Part shown: positions 18,384 to 26,720 of the stretch, one piece after another | How the letters are laid out: each line of letters starts with the position of its first letter | Numbering within the stretch: position 1 is the stretch's first letter | Notes under the pieces: model-generated | Seen by the model: the letters and a program-made list of their open reading frames with translations, nothing else | What the model was told of the DNA's origin: nothing | Database searches by the model: none | Origin: Burkholderia sp. OK233 | GTDB taxonomy: Bacteria > Pseudomonadota > Gammaproteobacteria > Burkholderiales > Burkholderiaceae | Assembly: GCF_900230185.1 (NCBI RefSeq) | Contig: NZ_OCSR01000003.1 | Span: 124,001 to 188,000 of the forward strand | Length of the DNA: 64,000 nucleotides | Direction of reading: 5' to 3' | Made by a program: the position numbers and the translations under genes

Positions 18384-20018
18384 TCACTCTGCATCGGAAG
18401 CCGCCAACACCGCCAGGACCATAGCAGTAACACCGACGCGGCGCCGATCCTTCGTCAGTGGCAACTTATCAGGTTGCACGGAAATGTCCGGTCGCGCGTC
18501 GCGTTTCGCGACAGGCGCCGGCCAGTTTTCCGGTACTCGAGCTTTATGAAGGTTTGCGACGTGATGTCTGTAGTGCTCCGCTCCCGCCGGTAGTTCCTCT
18601 AAGGATACGAGCGGTCGTGGTCGCGCGGGAGCGATCACCATTCTGTACTGCTTCCGGTCAGGCTCTGCGTCCAGCACAACCCACTCCCGCTCCGGATAAT
18701 CGATCGCGGGAAACGGCATCCATAGAGGTCCCGATCGCGCGCCTCCGCTGGCCGCTTCAAGGTAGCAGGAAAAACTGTCGAGACAAGCCAGTGCAAAAAC
18801 TCGCAGGATTGCCCAGCGCTCGACCGACGAGATCCATCCGGGCAAGCCAACTGGCGCGAAGAGCGAAAGCCAGACAAGGACACCAAGCAACCCATGCTCG
18901 CTTCGGCCGAAAAGATGCGCCGGTACGCCGACACCTTCCCATTTTGTCCGCCATCGCAGTACCGCTTGAGCAACCGGACAAAATGGTGTCGTTGTGCGTG
19001 CGTCGAGCCGCCATGTGAAATAGCGGCCAGCGGTATAGACACACCTGCGATGCCTTTGCACGACATGGCGCATGAGATATCGTCGAATCGACTTATAACA
19101 AGCGATGGCGTCAGGCAGCACGTCATCGGAAGCGCGTATCGCCAGCGAACGGGGCAAATCTCCGATGCACTTGCGGCGACGGTCAACATCTGTTTCTAAC
19201 GAATCGCGAGCAAATGCCACCGGATGGATCAGGAGGGTCGAAACTCCTTCAGTCTGCCCCTGCACGACTCGCGCGCAGAAGTCGCCGAGCCGATCCGCGC
19301 CGCTTACCCTTGGCGGTGCCGAAGCCAGCCATGCCTCGCAAACGTCCGGCTGGCCTAAGTTCACCAGCAGTCGCCGAAGATTTGATGAACGGCGGCCGAA
19401 CCAATCCCGCGCAAGACTTTGCGCGACCTTGCACCGGTACGCAAGCGATAATCGGGTCGCGGGATCTTCGGCCGCGCCGGGCGAGCGCACCCAGTTGTGC
19501 CCGCACGTCGGACAACATAGGGGCAGACGGAAATTGCATGCCTGCAGCCGGTAGGTCATCAAGGCCTCGCCACATTGGGTGCAACGGTCAAGGAGTGGAC
19601 TTCCGTGGACCGGGCATGTCTTGCACCCGTCAGACTGAAAGACGGTGAGATGAATGCCGCGCATCGCACACTGCATGCACCACATCAATTGTTGCGATCC
19701 GGCACTCCGCGACACGTCGCTAACCGGCAAAAACGCAGCCGCGACGTCGCAAAGCGGAATGCACATCAGATCGGACATCCGGAGAAGATCGAACTGACGC
19801 ATGTCGCGCAGATCGATGCCGTGCTTCAAAGGCCAGCGACCCGGCTTTCGTAAGAAAAGTTCCGCCAATGCTGTACATGACAACGCATTCAATTGCTGGA
19901 ACCTGGCGAACAGCATAAACGCGGACTGCCCTGGCAGATTCCAGTCGTCGCGCCAGCACCAGTCACCGGCTTGCCAGGTGTCGGCGCCGGGGAGCAGAAT
20001 TTCGAAGCGACTTTTCAT
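18384..20018 (-). CDS. tniQ: TniQ/TnsD-like target-selection protein
   Basis: 544 aa. Zinc-finger-like cysteine and histidine sets are the clearest feature: WCMQCAMRGIHLTVFQSDGC, KTCPVHGSPLLDRCTQCGEA, and CCPTCGHNWVRS, the layout of TniQ proteins, which bind target DNA and recruit TnsC. The remaining 350 residues have no motif I can name, and the opening (MKSRFEILLPGADTWQAGDW) differs from the common TniQ start. Its length is between Tn5053 TniQ (about 400 aa) and Tn7 TnsD (about 500 aa) or slightly beyond. It is last in the module; its start overlaps the tnsC stop. Confidence 0.75.
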   Translation of the reverse strand: MKSRFEILLPGADTWQAGDWCWRDDWNLPGQSAFMLFARFQQLNALSCTALAELFLRKPGRWPLKHGIDLRDMRQFDLLRMSDLMCIPLCDVAAAFLPVSDVSRSAGSQQLMWCMQCAMRGIHLTVFQSDGCKTCPVHGSPLLDRCTQCGEALMTYRLQACNFRLPLCCPTCGHNWVRSPGAAEDPATRLSLAYRCKVAQSLARDWFGRRSSNLRRLLVNLGQPDVCEAWLASAPPRVSGADRLGDFCARVVQGQTEGVSTLLIHPVAFARDSLETDVDRRRKCIGDLPRSLAIRASDDVLPDAIACYKSIRRYLMRHVVQRHRRCVYTAGRYFTWRLDARTTTPFCPVAQAVLRWRTKWEGVGVPAHLFGRSEHGLLGVLVWLSLFAPVGLPGWISSVERWAILRVFALACLDSFSCYLEAASGGARSGPLWMPFPAIDYPEREWVVLDAEPDRKQYRMVIAPARPRPLVSLEELPAGAEHYRHHVANLHKARVPENWPAPVAKRDARPDISVQPDKLPLTKDRRRVGVTAMVLAVLAASDAE

Positions 20019-21010
20019 GGTCCAGCAGCTACGTCGTCAACGAATATGATGCGCAAATCTTCCAGTGCCGCAACGTAGTTCGATTCGTCTACCGCTTGCG
20101 CCCACAATGCCGGGCTGAGCGCAAAATCCATGACATCGTGTTTCATGTTCTCAACGAGTGCGATCTCGATAGTGCGCGCGACATACTCCATCGGCACCTC
20201 CATCGTGAAATCAAATCTCGCGCGCCGATGGGCAGAATCGAAAGCATCCCACAACGCGAGGTGCTGCTTCTCAAGGCGGAAGCCGGTGTCGAATGCGCGT
20301 TGCAGAAAATAGCGCGTGTAAGGCCAGTCACTGCCGTCTGGAAAAGTTGACGTGTCGTAAGCGGCGAGCGACATTTTCAGATCTTCGGCGGCACGAAAGC
20401 CGTCGAAGCGCAACTCATCGACCATGAAACGGGACACGATCTGCGACGTGTCGACGCTCTGTCGAAACGAACTCTTGCGGTTCAGGATGCCAGGTTGACC
20501 GACCAGGAATGTGAACATCCACACGCCCCGGCGCTCGAGTTCGTCCTGCACGTCGCGCAGCCATTCGTAGTGTTCGAGCTCAAGCCGCTGCGCCTCGTCG
20601 ACAAATACGATCAGTTTGTTGCCGGCGGCACGTTCGACCAGTTCAGCCAGTTTATGGTAGAGGCGTAGCCGACGCTGCAACGCCGTGCCGCTATCCGGGC
20701 GCCCATGTCGTGCCGCCTCGAGCAGCATGCCGAAAAACAGTGTTTCCGAGCGCGACGGATTGCGCGGCATGCCGATTGTCAGGACCGCCACGCGAGGCAG
20801 CTCCAGATGCAGCAGCCGGACACAGTATCGAATCGCATAGGTCTTGCCCCAGCGCGTGTGTCCATAGATCACGGCGCCAGCGACGCCGCGCCGGATACAC
20901 TGGCGCACGCGAGAGTACATCGCGGCGATTGCCGGGGTGGGCACCATGTACGCCTGGTTCACGAGCGGATGCGCCGATGGATCAACGGGGCGTTTCAGCG
21001 AATCAGGCAT
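20015..21010 (-). CDS. tnsC: TnsC/TniB-like AAA+ ATPase
   Basis: 331 aa. Walker A is GHTRWGKTYAIRYC, Walker B KLIVFVDEAQRLE, followed by a sensor region (WMFTFLVGQPGILNRKS) and an arginine-rich helix (SQIVSRFMVDELRFDG). The opening HPLVNQAYMVPTPAIAAMYS resembles TniB. In Tn7-like systems this ATPase forms filaments on DNA and connects the target selector (TniQ) with the transposase. The gene is intact, sits 3 bp after tnsB and overlaps tniQ. Confidence 0.85.
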   Translation of the reverse strand: MPDSLKRPVDPSAHPLVNQAYMVPTPAIAAMYSRVRQCIRRGVAGAVIYGHTRWGKTYAIRYCVRLLHLELPRVAVLTIGMPRNPSRSETLFFGMLLEAARHGRPDSGTALQRRLRLYHKLAELVERAAGNKLIVFVDEAQRLELEHYEWLRDVQDELERRGVWMFTFLVGQPGILNRKSSFRQSVDTSQIVSRFMVDELRFDGFRAAEDLKMSLAAYDTSTFPDGSDWPYTRYFLQRAFDTGFRLEKQHLALWDAFDSAHRRARFDFTMEVPMEYVARTIEIALVENMKHDVMDFALSPALWAQAVDESNYVAALEDLRIIFVDDVAAGP

Positions 21011-21013
21011 CGT

Positions 21014-22996
21014 TCACCCAAACGTAAAGATCTGCGTGAGCCACGGTGCGTCCGGCGTCTTTCGGACAGGTGTTTCTGCCGCCGGCGCTTCGCTTTTCAC
21101 GGCTGGCGCCGCATGAGCGACATCGGGCGGCGGCAGTGCCTGATGTGACTTCGCCCGGTCTGTCAGCATGCGCGCCAGGTCATTGGCGTCACGTGTATGG
21201 CTTCGCGCCTGTTCTTTCTTGTAGGCAAACCACGCGCCAACCGGATCGCTGCCTTCGCGCACCGACAGCTTTCGCTGATGGATCAGTGAGAAGATTTCCT
21301 GTCGCACGCGAAGCGAATGGGGCGTAAAGCACCAGGGACGCGCGGCAGTCAACACACCCAGTTCTGACCCGTCCATATGGAACGCGTGCAGATGGCGGAT
21401 GTCCTTGACGTTGAAATAGATACGAAGCTGCTTGCCGATCAGTCCTGCGATGCCCGACAGCACCCGGCTGTCGTAACGCACGTGTTCGAAATTGATATGC
21501 GGGCGGTCGCCGCGGCTCACGTTGCCGCGGATCGTGACAACGCGAGCCTCCTGAAGCAGGCACAAGGCGCTGCGTCTGGCCACCGGTAGCGTACGCAGCA
21601 GGCCGTCCTGTTTTTCGAGCAGAAAATGCATTGCCTCCAGCGGCGTACGCCCGCCCAGTCCCCCATGCGGCTCGCCATTGTAGTTGCCGAGAACCACGTC
21701 GATCACATCTTCGAGCTCGTCGAGCGTCATCATCAATGAAGCTTTCTCGCCGACATCATTGAGCACACGTTCGACTGCGCGCGGATCGCTGCCCGTGGTG
21801 GCCGGCAATCTGTGCGCGAAATGCGACGCGAGCTGATCGAAGAAGCGCTCAATCAGCGCGCGTTCGTTCTTCTGGCCCAGTGGCCCGTTGTCGGCTGTGC
21901 AGCCGATGACCTGGGTCAGGCGCTCAAGTGTCGCCTTCGCGAAATGTGCCTTCGCTGCGTCAAAGCGGAACGTGCCCCAGCACGCCCACGCGATACCGGG
22001 AATCGTCTCGGACGGGAAGCCTCCACCGGGTCTGACCGCCAGCGCAGGAATCTTCCAAGCGCGGGCTGTGTGTGGCATCAGGCTCGCCTGCAAGGCCGCG
22101 GCAATGTCGTCCTTGTTGTACTCGCGACCGAGCGCGAGCGCATAGCCAATCACTGCACGGGTTGCCACATCGAGCACCACCAAGATCCAGATCCTGTGCA
22201 GCACGAGCAATGTTTCGAAACCGAACGGGTCGTCGATGCGCAGCGTCAAGCGCACGTCGATCTTGTGACCGTCAAATTCGACCGCCTCAAATGGACGGGT
22301 TGCGGGTTTGCGAACGGCATCAGGATCGTCGTTCCAGCGATGACTGATCTGCTGGGCGCCTGCTGCCCGAGCCGCCGCGTCGAAATTCCGGTTCGACAGT
22401 GCCCGAACGTGACTGGCAAGCGATCGCTCACCAAGATATTTCTGGTTGAAAGGATATTCGTGTGCCTGAATGCCCGCCTGCCGGCATTGCGCAAGAAAGC
22501 CTCCGTGGAGTCGCCACAGGTGCCGATGCACTTCGGTGAGCGCTGCATGCTTCCTGCTGCGTTCGGCGACCTTGCGTTCGATCCAGCGTGCGATGTCTGG
22601 GTAACGCTGCAGCAACTGGCTGAAGGCACCGCTTGCGTTGCTTGCGATGCCCTCGCGGGATGGTTTGACCAGCGATCGGCGATCGTACGACCGCGTGTGC
22701 TGATAAGGGATCAATGCGCGGCAGCCGAAGATTCGACCATCGTCGTGCTGCGTGATGCATCGCTCGAAGACGCGATAAAGGTCGTTGAAACCAACTCCCG
22801 TTTCACGGGTGATTTCGCGAAGGGGTGTATGTCCATCCACAAACAAGGTCATCGCCCGGATGCGGCGCGTCAGCAGATCGCGCCCCTCATCAGACAGGGC
22901 GCTATCGTCCGCCGCCGGCCATTGCCCGATATCTGTCAGATCCTGGGGAATGGAGCGGCGGTCGAACCGCAACGTCCCAAAAGCGATCTTCTTCAT
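21014..22996 (-). CDS. tnsB: TnsB/TniA-like DDE transposase
   Basis: 660 aa from the ATG at 22996, which overlaps the tnsA stop. The integrase core is visible: first aspartate in AVEFDGHKIDV, second in GCTADNGPLGQKNERALIERF, with the catalytic glutamate in that same stretch. An N-terminal DNA-binding part (HTPLREITRETGVGFNDLYR) precedes it, and a Mu-type beta-barrel region follows. The C-terminus ends in a Pro/Ala-rich tail and DAPWLTQIFTFG, the kind of short tail that binds TnsC in Tn7. It carries out strand transfer; with a working TnsA it would give cut-and-paste movement. Confidence 0.88.
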   Translation of the reverse strand: MKKIAFGTLRFDRRSIPQDLTDIGQWPAADDSALSDEGRDLLTRRIRAMTLFVDGHTPLREITRETGVGFNDLYRVFERCITQHDDGRIFGCRALIPYQHTRSYDRRSLVKPSREGIASNASGAFSQLLQRYPDIARWIERKVAERSRKHAALTEVHRHLWRLHGGFLAQCRQAGIQAHEYPFNQKYLGERSLASHVRALSNRNFDAAARAAGAQQISHRWNDDPDAVRKPATRPFEAVEFDGHKIDVRLTLRIDDPFGFETLLVLHRIWILVVLDVATRAVIGYALALGREYNKDDIAAALQASLMPHTARAWKIPALAVRPGGGFPSETIPGIAWACWGTFRFDAAKAHFAKATLERLTQVIGCTADNGPLGQKNERALIERFFDQLASHFAHRLPATTGSDPRAVERVLNDVGEKASLMMTLDELEDVIDVVLGNYNGEPHGGLGGRTPLEAMHFLLEKQDGLLRTLPVARRSALCLLQEARVVTIRGNVSRGDRPHINFEHVRYDSRVLSGIAGLIGKQLRIYFNVKDIRHLHAFHMDGSELGVLTAARPWCFTPHSLRVRQEIFSLIHQRKLSVREGSDPVGAWFAYKKEQARSHTRDANDLARMLTDRAKSHQALPPPDVAHAAPAVKSEAPAAETPVRKTPDAPWLTQIFTFG

Positions 22997-23634
22997 GGCC
23001 GCTCCAGACGGGTACGCGGCCCGAGTGGTTCCAGTGCAAGCGTTGGACATCGAACCTGTCCATCAAGCACCAGTCTGAACACCGCAGAACGGACCAGCAT
23101 CGGATCGGCCGCCGCGAATTGCCGTTCCAGTTCTGCCGGCGTGGTGCCATTGCTGCACGCAATGAGCACGCCGGCCATCAATCCGTCAACCGGAAGGGCG
23201 TGGCCGCTCACCAGGTAACGGAGCATCATGATCCGGTTCTCGCGCAGCACATGTGGGTCGGCGAGTTCCTGCGGATGAATCATCTGCAACTGCATCGAGG
23301 ACGCCCGGCTCCACGACTGAAAAGCCGGAAACAGGGAATGTCCTTGCGCCACAGAAGTCCATTCCGCCGTTCGCAGCACGACACACAATCTCTCGTCGTG
23401 ACGCGTGCGGATCCAGAAGTCGACAACGCGGGACGGCTTGGCGTCCGGGATGCAAAGGGGCCGCTCGCAGTAAGTGACCACTTGCGGGTCTGATTCGAGG
23501 CGAACCCAGAGATCGAGGGCGAGCCGCCCGAACAGGGTTAGCCGGCGCCCGATCTTCGGACCGAAGAGGTCATATCGATGCGCGCCGTGCGGACGTGCGT
23601 TGTTGACTGCCCGCAAGAAACGTGGTTGTATCAT
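22993..23634 (-). CDS. tnsA: TnsA-like protein with a divergent endonuclease core
   Basis: 213 aa from ATG 23634 (GGAG eight bases upstream); in-frame ATGs at 23661 and 23664 lack a good ribosome site. The region LDLWVRLESDPQVVTYCERP followed by SRVVDFWIRTRHDERLCVVL matches the TnsA N-terminal nuclease pattern (glutamate, then VDFW aspartate). The expected downstream lysine of the PD-(D/E)xK core is not evident: the position reads VVLRT. A C-terminal winged-helix part (RSAVFRLVLDGQVRCPTLAL) would contact TnsC. If the nuclease is inactive, the element would move by copy rather than cut. The assignment relies strongly on position before tnsB. Confidence 0.65.
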   Translation of the reverse strand: MIQPRFLRAVNNARPHGAHRYDLFGPKIGRRLTLFGRLALDLWVRLESDPQVVTYCERPLCIPDAKPSRVVDFWIRTRHDERLCVVLRTAEWTSVAQGHSLFPAFQSWSRASSMQLQMIHPQELADPHVLRENRIMMLRYLVSGHALPVDGLMAGVLIACSNGTTPAELERQFAAADPMLVRSAVFRLVLDGQVRCPTLALEPLGPRTRLERP

Positions 23635-24129
23635 CGACAGCACTCCGGTTTGCCCGACCATCATGTTTTAGTACAAAACGACCCGGACTTCCGCCCGTTT
23701 GACAGCGACGTGATTGCGGTTTCGCGCGCCGATTCATTCACTACAAAATACGTACCGTTCGATACGCTTTTGCGCACCGGTAAATGTGTATATGCACATT
23801 TACCGCGTTTTGGCGGCCTGACCGCTCGTCCACCGCGTCCAGCCGTGAAACAATCCAACGGAAAGCCGGCAAAATTGGCCGCAAAGCCTTACCGCCATTG
23901 CTTCTTCGGTTGCTGAAGTCGACCACTCCTCTGTTTCACGGACATGCCGGCCGGGCAGTGCCAGGGCATGTGACATTTCAGACATTATCTTCCTTCGTCT
24001 GGCATTTCCGACTTTCGCTTCTTGACGCGCGGAAGCAAAAGTTCTGACGGCGCAGACGGCAACCCACCCCTCACCCATTACAGACCGCCCAGAGGTGCTG
24101 CAACTTTCGCTTCAACCGACGACCGCCCG
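23635..24129. promoter_or_regulatory. Upstream region of tnsA with an 11-bp palindrome
   Basis: A perfect inverted repeat, CGGTAAATGTG / CACATTTACCG (23778-23788 and 23795-23805) around TATATG, lies about 150 bp upstream of tnsA. Closer to the gene, GTTTTAGTACAAAAC (around 23665-23679) is a near-palindrome spanning the likely promoter. Both are candidate operators or transposase sites. The rest of this 500-bp stretch is AT-richer than its surroundings and shows no gene; the right transposon end is expected here but was not found. Confidence 0.45.
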
Positions 24130-24417
24130 ATGACGCCGCCCGAAATCGACCTGACGCAGCCCGACGCCGTCAGGCGCGAACTGCTCGACGACGACCGCGC
24201 CGTCAAAGACGAATTCGCGCGGCACCTCGACGGCGAGCTGAACGAGCTTGCCGAGGTCCTGCCCGCCTGCTTTCGCCTGCACTTCGACGAGGCAAAGCTC
24301 GAGGCCTATCGCGCCGAGCTCGAAGGGCGAATCAATCTTTGTCACGTGCTGCCACCGTTCATGGGGCACATGATTGCAACCATGACGCCGCCGGCCCCGC
24401 ACGGGGAACCAGCATGA
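24130..24417 (+). CDS. Small protein co-encoded with the recombinase
   Basis: 95 aa from ATG 24130 (MTPPEIDLTQPDAVRRELLD); a longer version from a TTG at 24022 is possible. It is acidic and helical, with DDRAVKDEFARHLDGELNEL and a C-terminal half containing ELEGRINLCHVLPPFMGHMI. The stop overlaps the recombinase start by ATGA, so the two are translationally coupled. I do not recognise a family; an accessory factor or regulator of the recombinase is the natural guess. Confidence 0.6.
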   Translation: MTPPEIDLTQPDAVRRELLDDDRAVKDEFARHLDGELNELAEVLPACFRLHFDEAKLEAYRAELEGRINLCHVLPPFMGHMIATMTPPAPHGEPA

Positions 24418-26333
24418 AGCCGACCGCGCGTCGCCTGACCCGACAGCACTTCGCTCTTTATCGCGGCTGGCTGGAAGGGGCCGTGATCGAGGGACTGCAT
24501 GCCGCATATGGCGAACCCGGCACCGACGTTCGGGTGACACGACGCTTGCTCACGACGCTGCGCGACACGCTGGCCGTCGCGGCGCGGCGGGCACGTGACC
24601 TCGAGGCGGCTCACCTGCTGCGCCTGAAACCCGGCAGCATCCCGCTCGCCGAGCTGCACGGCCGCGACGATATCCCGACGCTTGAGGCGTACCGCGCGCA
24701 GGTGGATCCGGACGGCGTCTACGGCGAAGCGGAGCTCATCGCGCTGTACAGGGGCGATTTCCCACCACCGCCCTCGCCCACCCTTGACCGGAAAATCGCC
24801 CGCAATGCGCGACTGCGCGCCCGCCAGGCCGCGGCGCTCGAGCGCATGGAACGCGCGCTGGTTCAGGACCCTGCGCCAGAGCACCCGCTCGACGGCTGGT
24901 TCGAGCCGGCGGTCGCGGCGCGCCTCGCCGCTGCGGGGCTGGCCACCCTCGCCGACCTGCTCGCGCTGATCCAGCGCCGCCGGCAGCGCTGGTACACCGC
25001 CGTGCCCAGGCTCGGTCCGAAGGGCGCGCAGCGCATCACCGACTGGCTGGATCTGCACGCGCGCTCGCTGCACTGCATCCTCTCGCCGCTTGCGACCACG
25101 CCGCGCCGGCAGCTCGCCGTGGGCCATCCGGTGCTCACCCGGCCGGCCGTCAGCGCCGACGTTGCGCCACTGGAGTCGCTGCGCGTGCCGCCCGAACTGG
25201 ATGGATCGCAGGGCCTGAACCGGGCGCCCGTGCCCGCCCACCAGGCGGAACTCGCCACCGACCTGGACGCCGTTAACGCGTGGATCACGATCCGCGGCGA
25301 GCGCAGCGCGCACACCGCCCGCGCCTACCGGCGCGAAGCCGAGCGGCTGTTGCTGTGGGCGATCATCGTGCGGCGCAAACCGCTGTCGTCGCTCAATACG
25401 CTGGACTGCCGCGATTACATCAACGGCTTTCTGGCCGACCCGCAGCCGGCCGAGCGATGGATTGGCAACGGCAAGGCCGAGCGCTTCGACCCGGCCTGGC
25501 GGCCGTTCGCCAAGAAGCTGCCGCCCGCGAGCCGGGAGACCGCCCGAAAGATCCTGTCGGCCATGTGCAGCTGGCTGGTGGAGGAGCACTATCTGCTGGT
25601 CAACCCGTTTCACGGGCTGCAGAAGGTGGACAGTGCGAAGCCGCTGGTCGACGTGACCGGGCGCACGCTTACGCACGCCCAATGGCGTTTTGTGCTGCAA
25701 ACCGTCAGCCGGCCGCTGAACCTGCCCGGCGGCTCGGCCGCCGACCAGCGGGACTGTTTCGCGCTGCTGCTGGCGTATGCGACCGGGCTGCGCCGCACCG
25801 AGCTGGCCACGGCGACCACGGGCGCGCTGTCGCGCAAGGCACTGGATGCCGCCCTCGAGGACGCCTGGACCCTGCGGGTCATGGGCAAGGGCAGGCGGGA
25901 GCGGCAGGTGCCGATGCCGCACCGGCTGATGGAGGCGCTCGCGGCGTCGCTGCAGCTGCGTCGGACGCCCTGCACGCTCGAGACCGCGCCCGGCGACACG
26001 CCGCTGATCGCCCACCTGAAAACCGGCAAGCCCCTGTCGCCCGATGCGCTCGCCCGGCTATACAAAGCCATCTTCAGGCGGGCCGCGGACGCGCTCGCGC
26101 CCACCTACCCCGGCGCCGCGGCGGATCTGAAACGGGCCAGCACACACTGGCTGCGCCACACGCATGCGAATCACGCGCTCGACGCCGGCGGCGACCTGCG
26201 GGACGTGCAGACGGGTTTGGGGCACGCCAGTCTCGGCACGACGACCCTTTACACCAAGGGCGACGCGGCCCGCCAGTACCGCGCGGTGGAACGGTTTTTT
26301 GAGGCGGCGCTGGATGAGGCCGTGACTGGTTGA
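24414..26333 (+). CDS. Tyrosine recombinase with DUF3701-type N-terminal domain
   Basis: 639 aa from the ATG at 24414. The N-terminal 200 residues (LTRQHFALYRGWLEGAVIEG, later AAGLATLADLLALIQRRRQR and the helix-hairpin-like VPRLGPKGAQRITDWL) fit the DUF3701 domain found on some phage-type integrases. A SAM-like core-binding domain follows (AVNAWITIRGERSAHTARAY). The catalytic set is complete: R in TGLRRTELA, K in VMGKGRRERQ, H and R in HWLRHTHANH, H in GLGHASLGTT and Y in TTLYTKGDA. It could serve plasmid multimer resolution or integration. The target site was not found. Confidence 0.88.
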   Translation: MKPTARRLTRQHFALYRGWLEGAVIEGLHAAYGEPGTDVRVTRRLLTTLRDTLAVAARRARDLEAAHLLRLKPGSIPLAELHGRDDIPTLEAYRAQVDPDGVYGEAELIALYRGDFPPPPSPTLDRKIARNARLRARQAAALERMERALVQDPAPEHPLDGWFEPAVAARLAAAGLATLADLLALIQRRRQRWYTAVPRLGPKGAQRITDWLDLHARSLHCILSPLATTPRRQLAVGHPVLTRPAVSADVAPLESLRVPPELDGSQGLNRAPVPAHQAELATDLDAVNAWITIRGERSAHTARAYRREAERLLLWAIIVRRKPLSSLNTLDCRDYINGFLADPQPAERWIGNGKAERFDPAWRPFAKKLPPASRETARKILSAMCSWLVEEHYLLVNPFHGLQKVDSAKPLVDVTGRTLTHAQWRFVLQTVSRPLNLPGGSAADQRDCFALLLAYATGLRRTELATATTGALSRKALDAALEDAWTLRVMGKGRRERQVPMPHRLMEALAASLQLRRTPCTLETAPGDTPLIAHLKTGKPLSPDALARLYKAIFRRAADALAPTYPGAAADLKRASTHWLRHTHANHALDAGGDLRDVQTGLGHASLGTTTLYTKGDAARQYRAVERFFEAALDEAVTG

Positions 26334-26335
26334 CA

Positions 26336-26359
26336 GCCTGCTAATAACCATCAGCAGGC
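26336..26359 (+). terminator. Hairpin after the recombinase gene
   Basis: GCCTGCT and AGCAGGC form a perfect 7-bp stem around a 10-base loop, starting 2 bp after the recombinase stop. No run of T follows, so it may be a rho-assisted end or a recombination site rather than a classical terminator. Confidence 0.4.
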
Positions 26360-26720
26360 AAGGATCTCGGCGGCAAACCGGTACATCGGCGCCGGAAACG
26401 CTCAGACAACTGACGTTGTGGCCAGGTTTCAACCAGTGTGATGCTCATCCGCCGTCGACCGCGTGTGCGGCACCTTCGACGTCGGTTTCCGGCGCAATGG
26501 CGGTGACCGGATCATCCAGGTCCCCCGGGCTAATCACGGATCGGCGGCCACCGCTGCGCGGTGTGAACCAGCGACAAGAAAGAGCAGGCGTTTCATTGAG
26601 TGCCTCCGCGACGCAGTTTGGTATGCGACTCGAATATTTCCGCCCAGTCTCCGTTATAGGCCAAGGGATCGTGATGGCGCTCGCCGTTGTTCGCCTTAAA
26701 TCCTTTCGCTTGGGCCCTAC
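26360..26720. other. Intergenic region between recombinase and rep; no clear gene
   Basis: About 360 bp. A minus-strand frame ending near 26593 contains GFKANNGERHHDPLAYNGDW followed by AEIFESHTKLRRGG, which looks protein-like but has no start outside the rep coding region and is not recognised. It could be the end of a deleted gene. Confidence 0.25.

Larger units (their letters stand above)
18384..23634 (-). mobile_element. Tn7-like transposition module (tnsA-tnsB-tnsC-tniQ)
   Basis: Four genes on the minus strand, tightly packed: tnsA and tnsB overlap by ATGA, tnsB and tnsC are 3 bp apart, tnsC and tniQ overlap by ATGA. The gene order is that of Tn7-like elements rather than Tn5053/Tn402 elements, because a TnsA-like protein precedes the DDE transposase. 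I could not identify the transposon ends: neither 18138-18383 nor 23670-24129 shows a convincing inverted pair or a TnsB-site array. The boundaries given are therefore those of the genes. Confidence 0.75.

Noticed and set aside
21812..23218. 468-codon plus-strand frame over tnsB and tnsA
   Set aside because: Shadow of the Tn7-like genes; no ribosome site and no protein-like motifs.
18138..24060. Possible Tn7-like ends: GCGAC-rich sequences near 18284 and 23705, and GACGAAG-rich sequences near 18315 and 23995
   Set aside because: The similar stretches are in direct, not inverted, orientation and match only in part, so they do not qualify as transposon ends.
24342..26015. 557-codon open frame on the minus strand inside the recombinase gene
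   Set aside because: It mirrors a GC-rich gene with a complete catalytic set on the plus strand; its product is Arg/Gly/Gln-rich without motifs.
25280..26302. 340-codon plus-strand frame inside the recombinase in another phase
   Set aside because: Tested as a nested gene like the one in the relaxase, but there is no ribosome site, the third-position bias belongs to the recombinase frame, and the product is Ala/Arg/Gly-rich.
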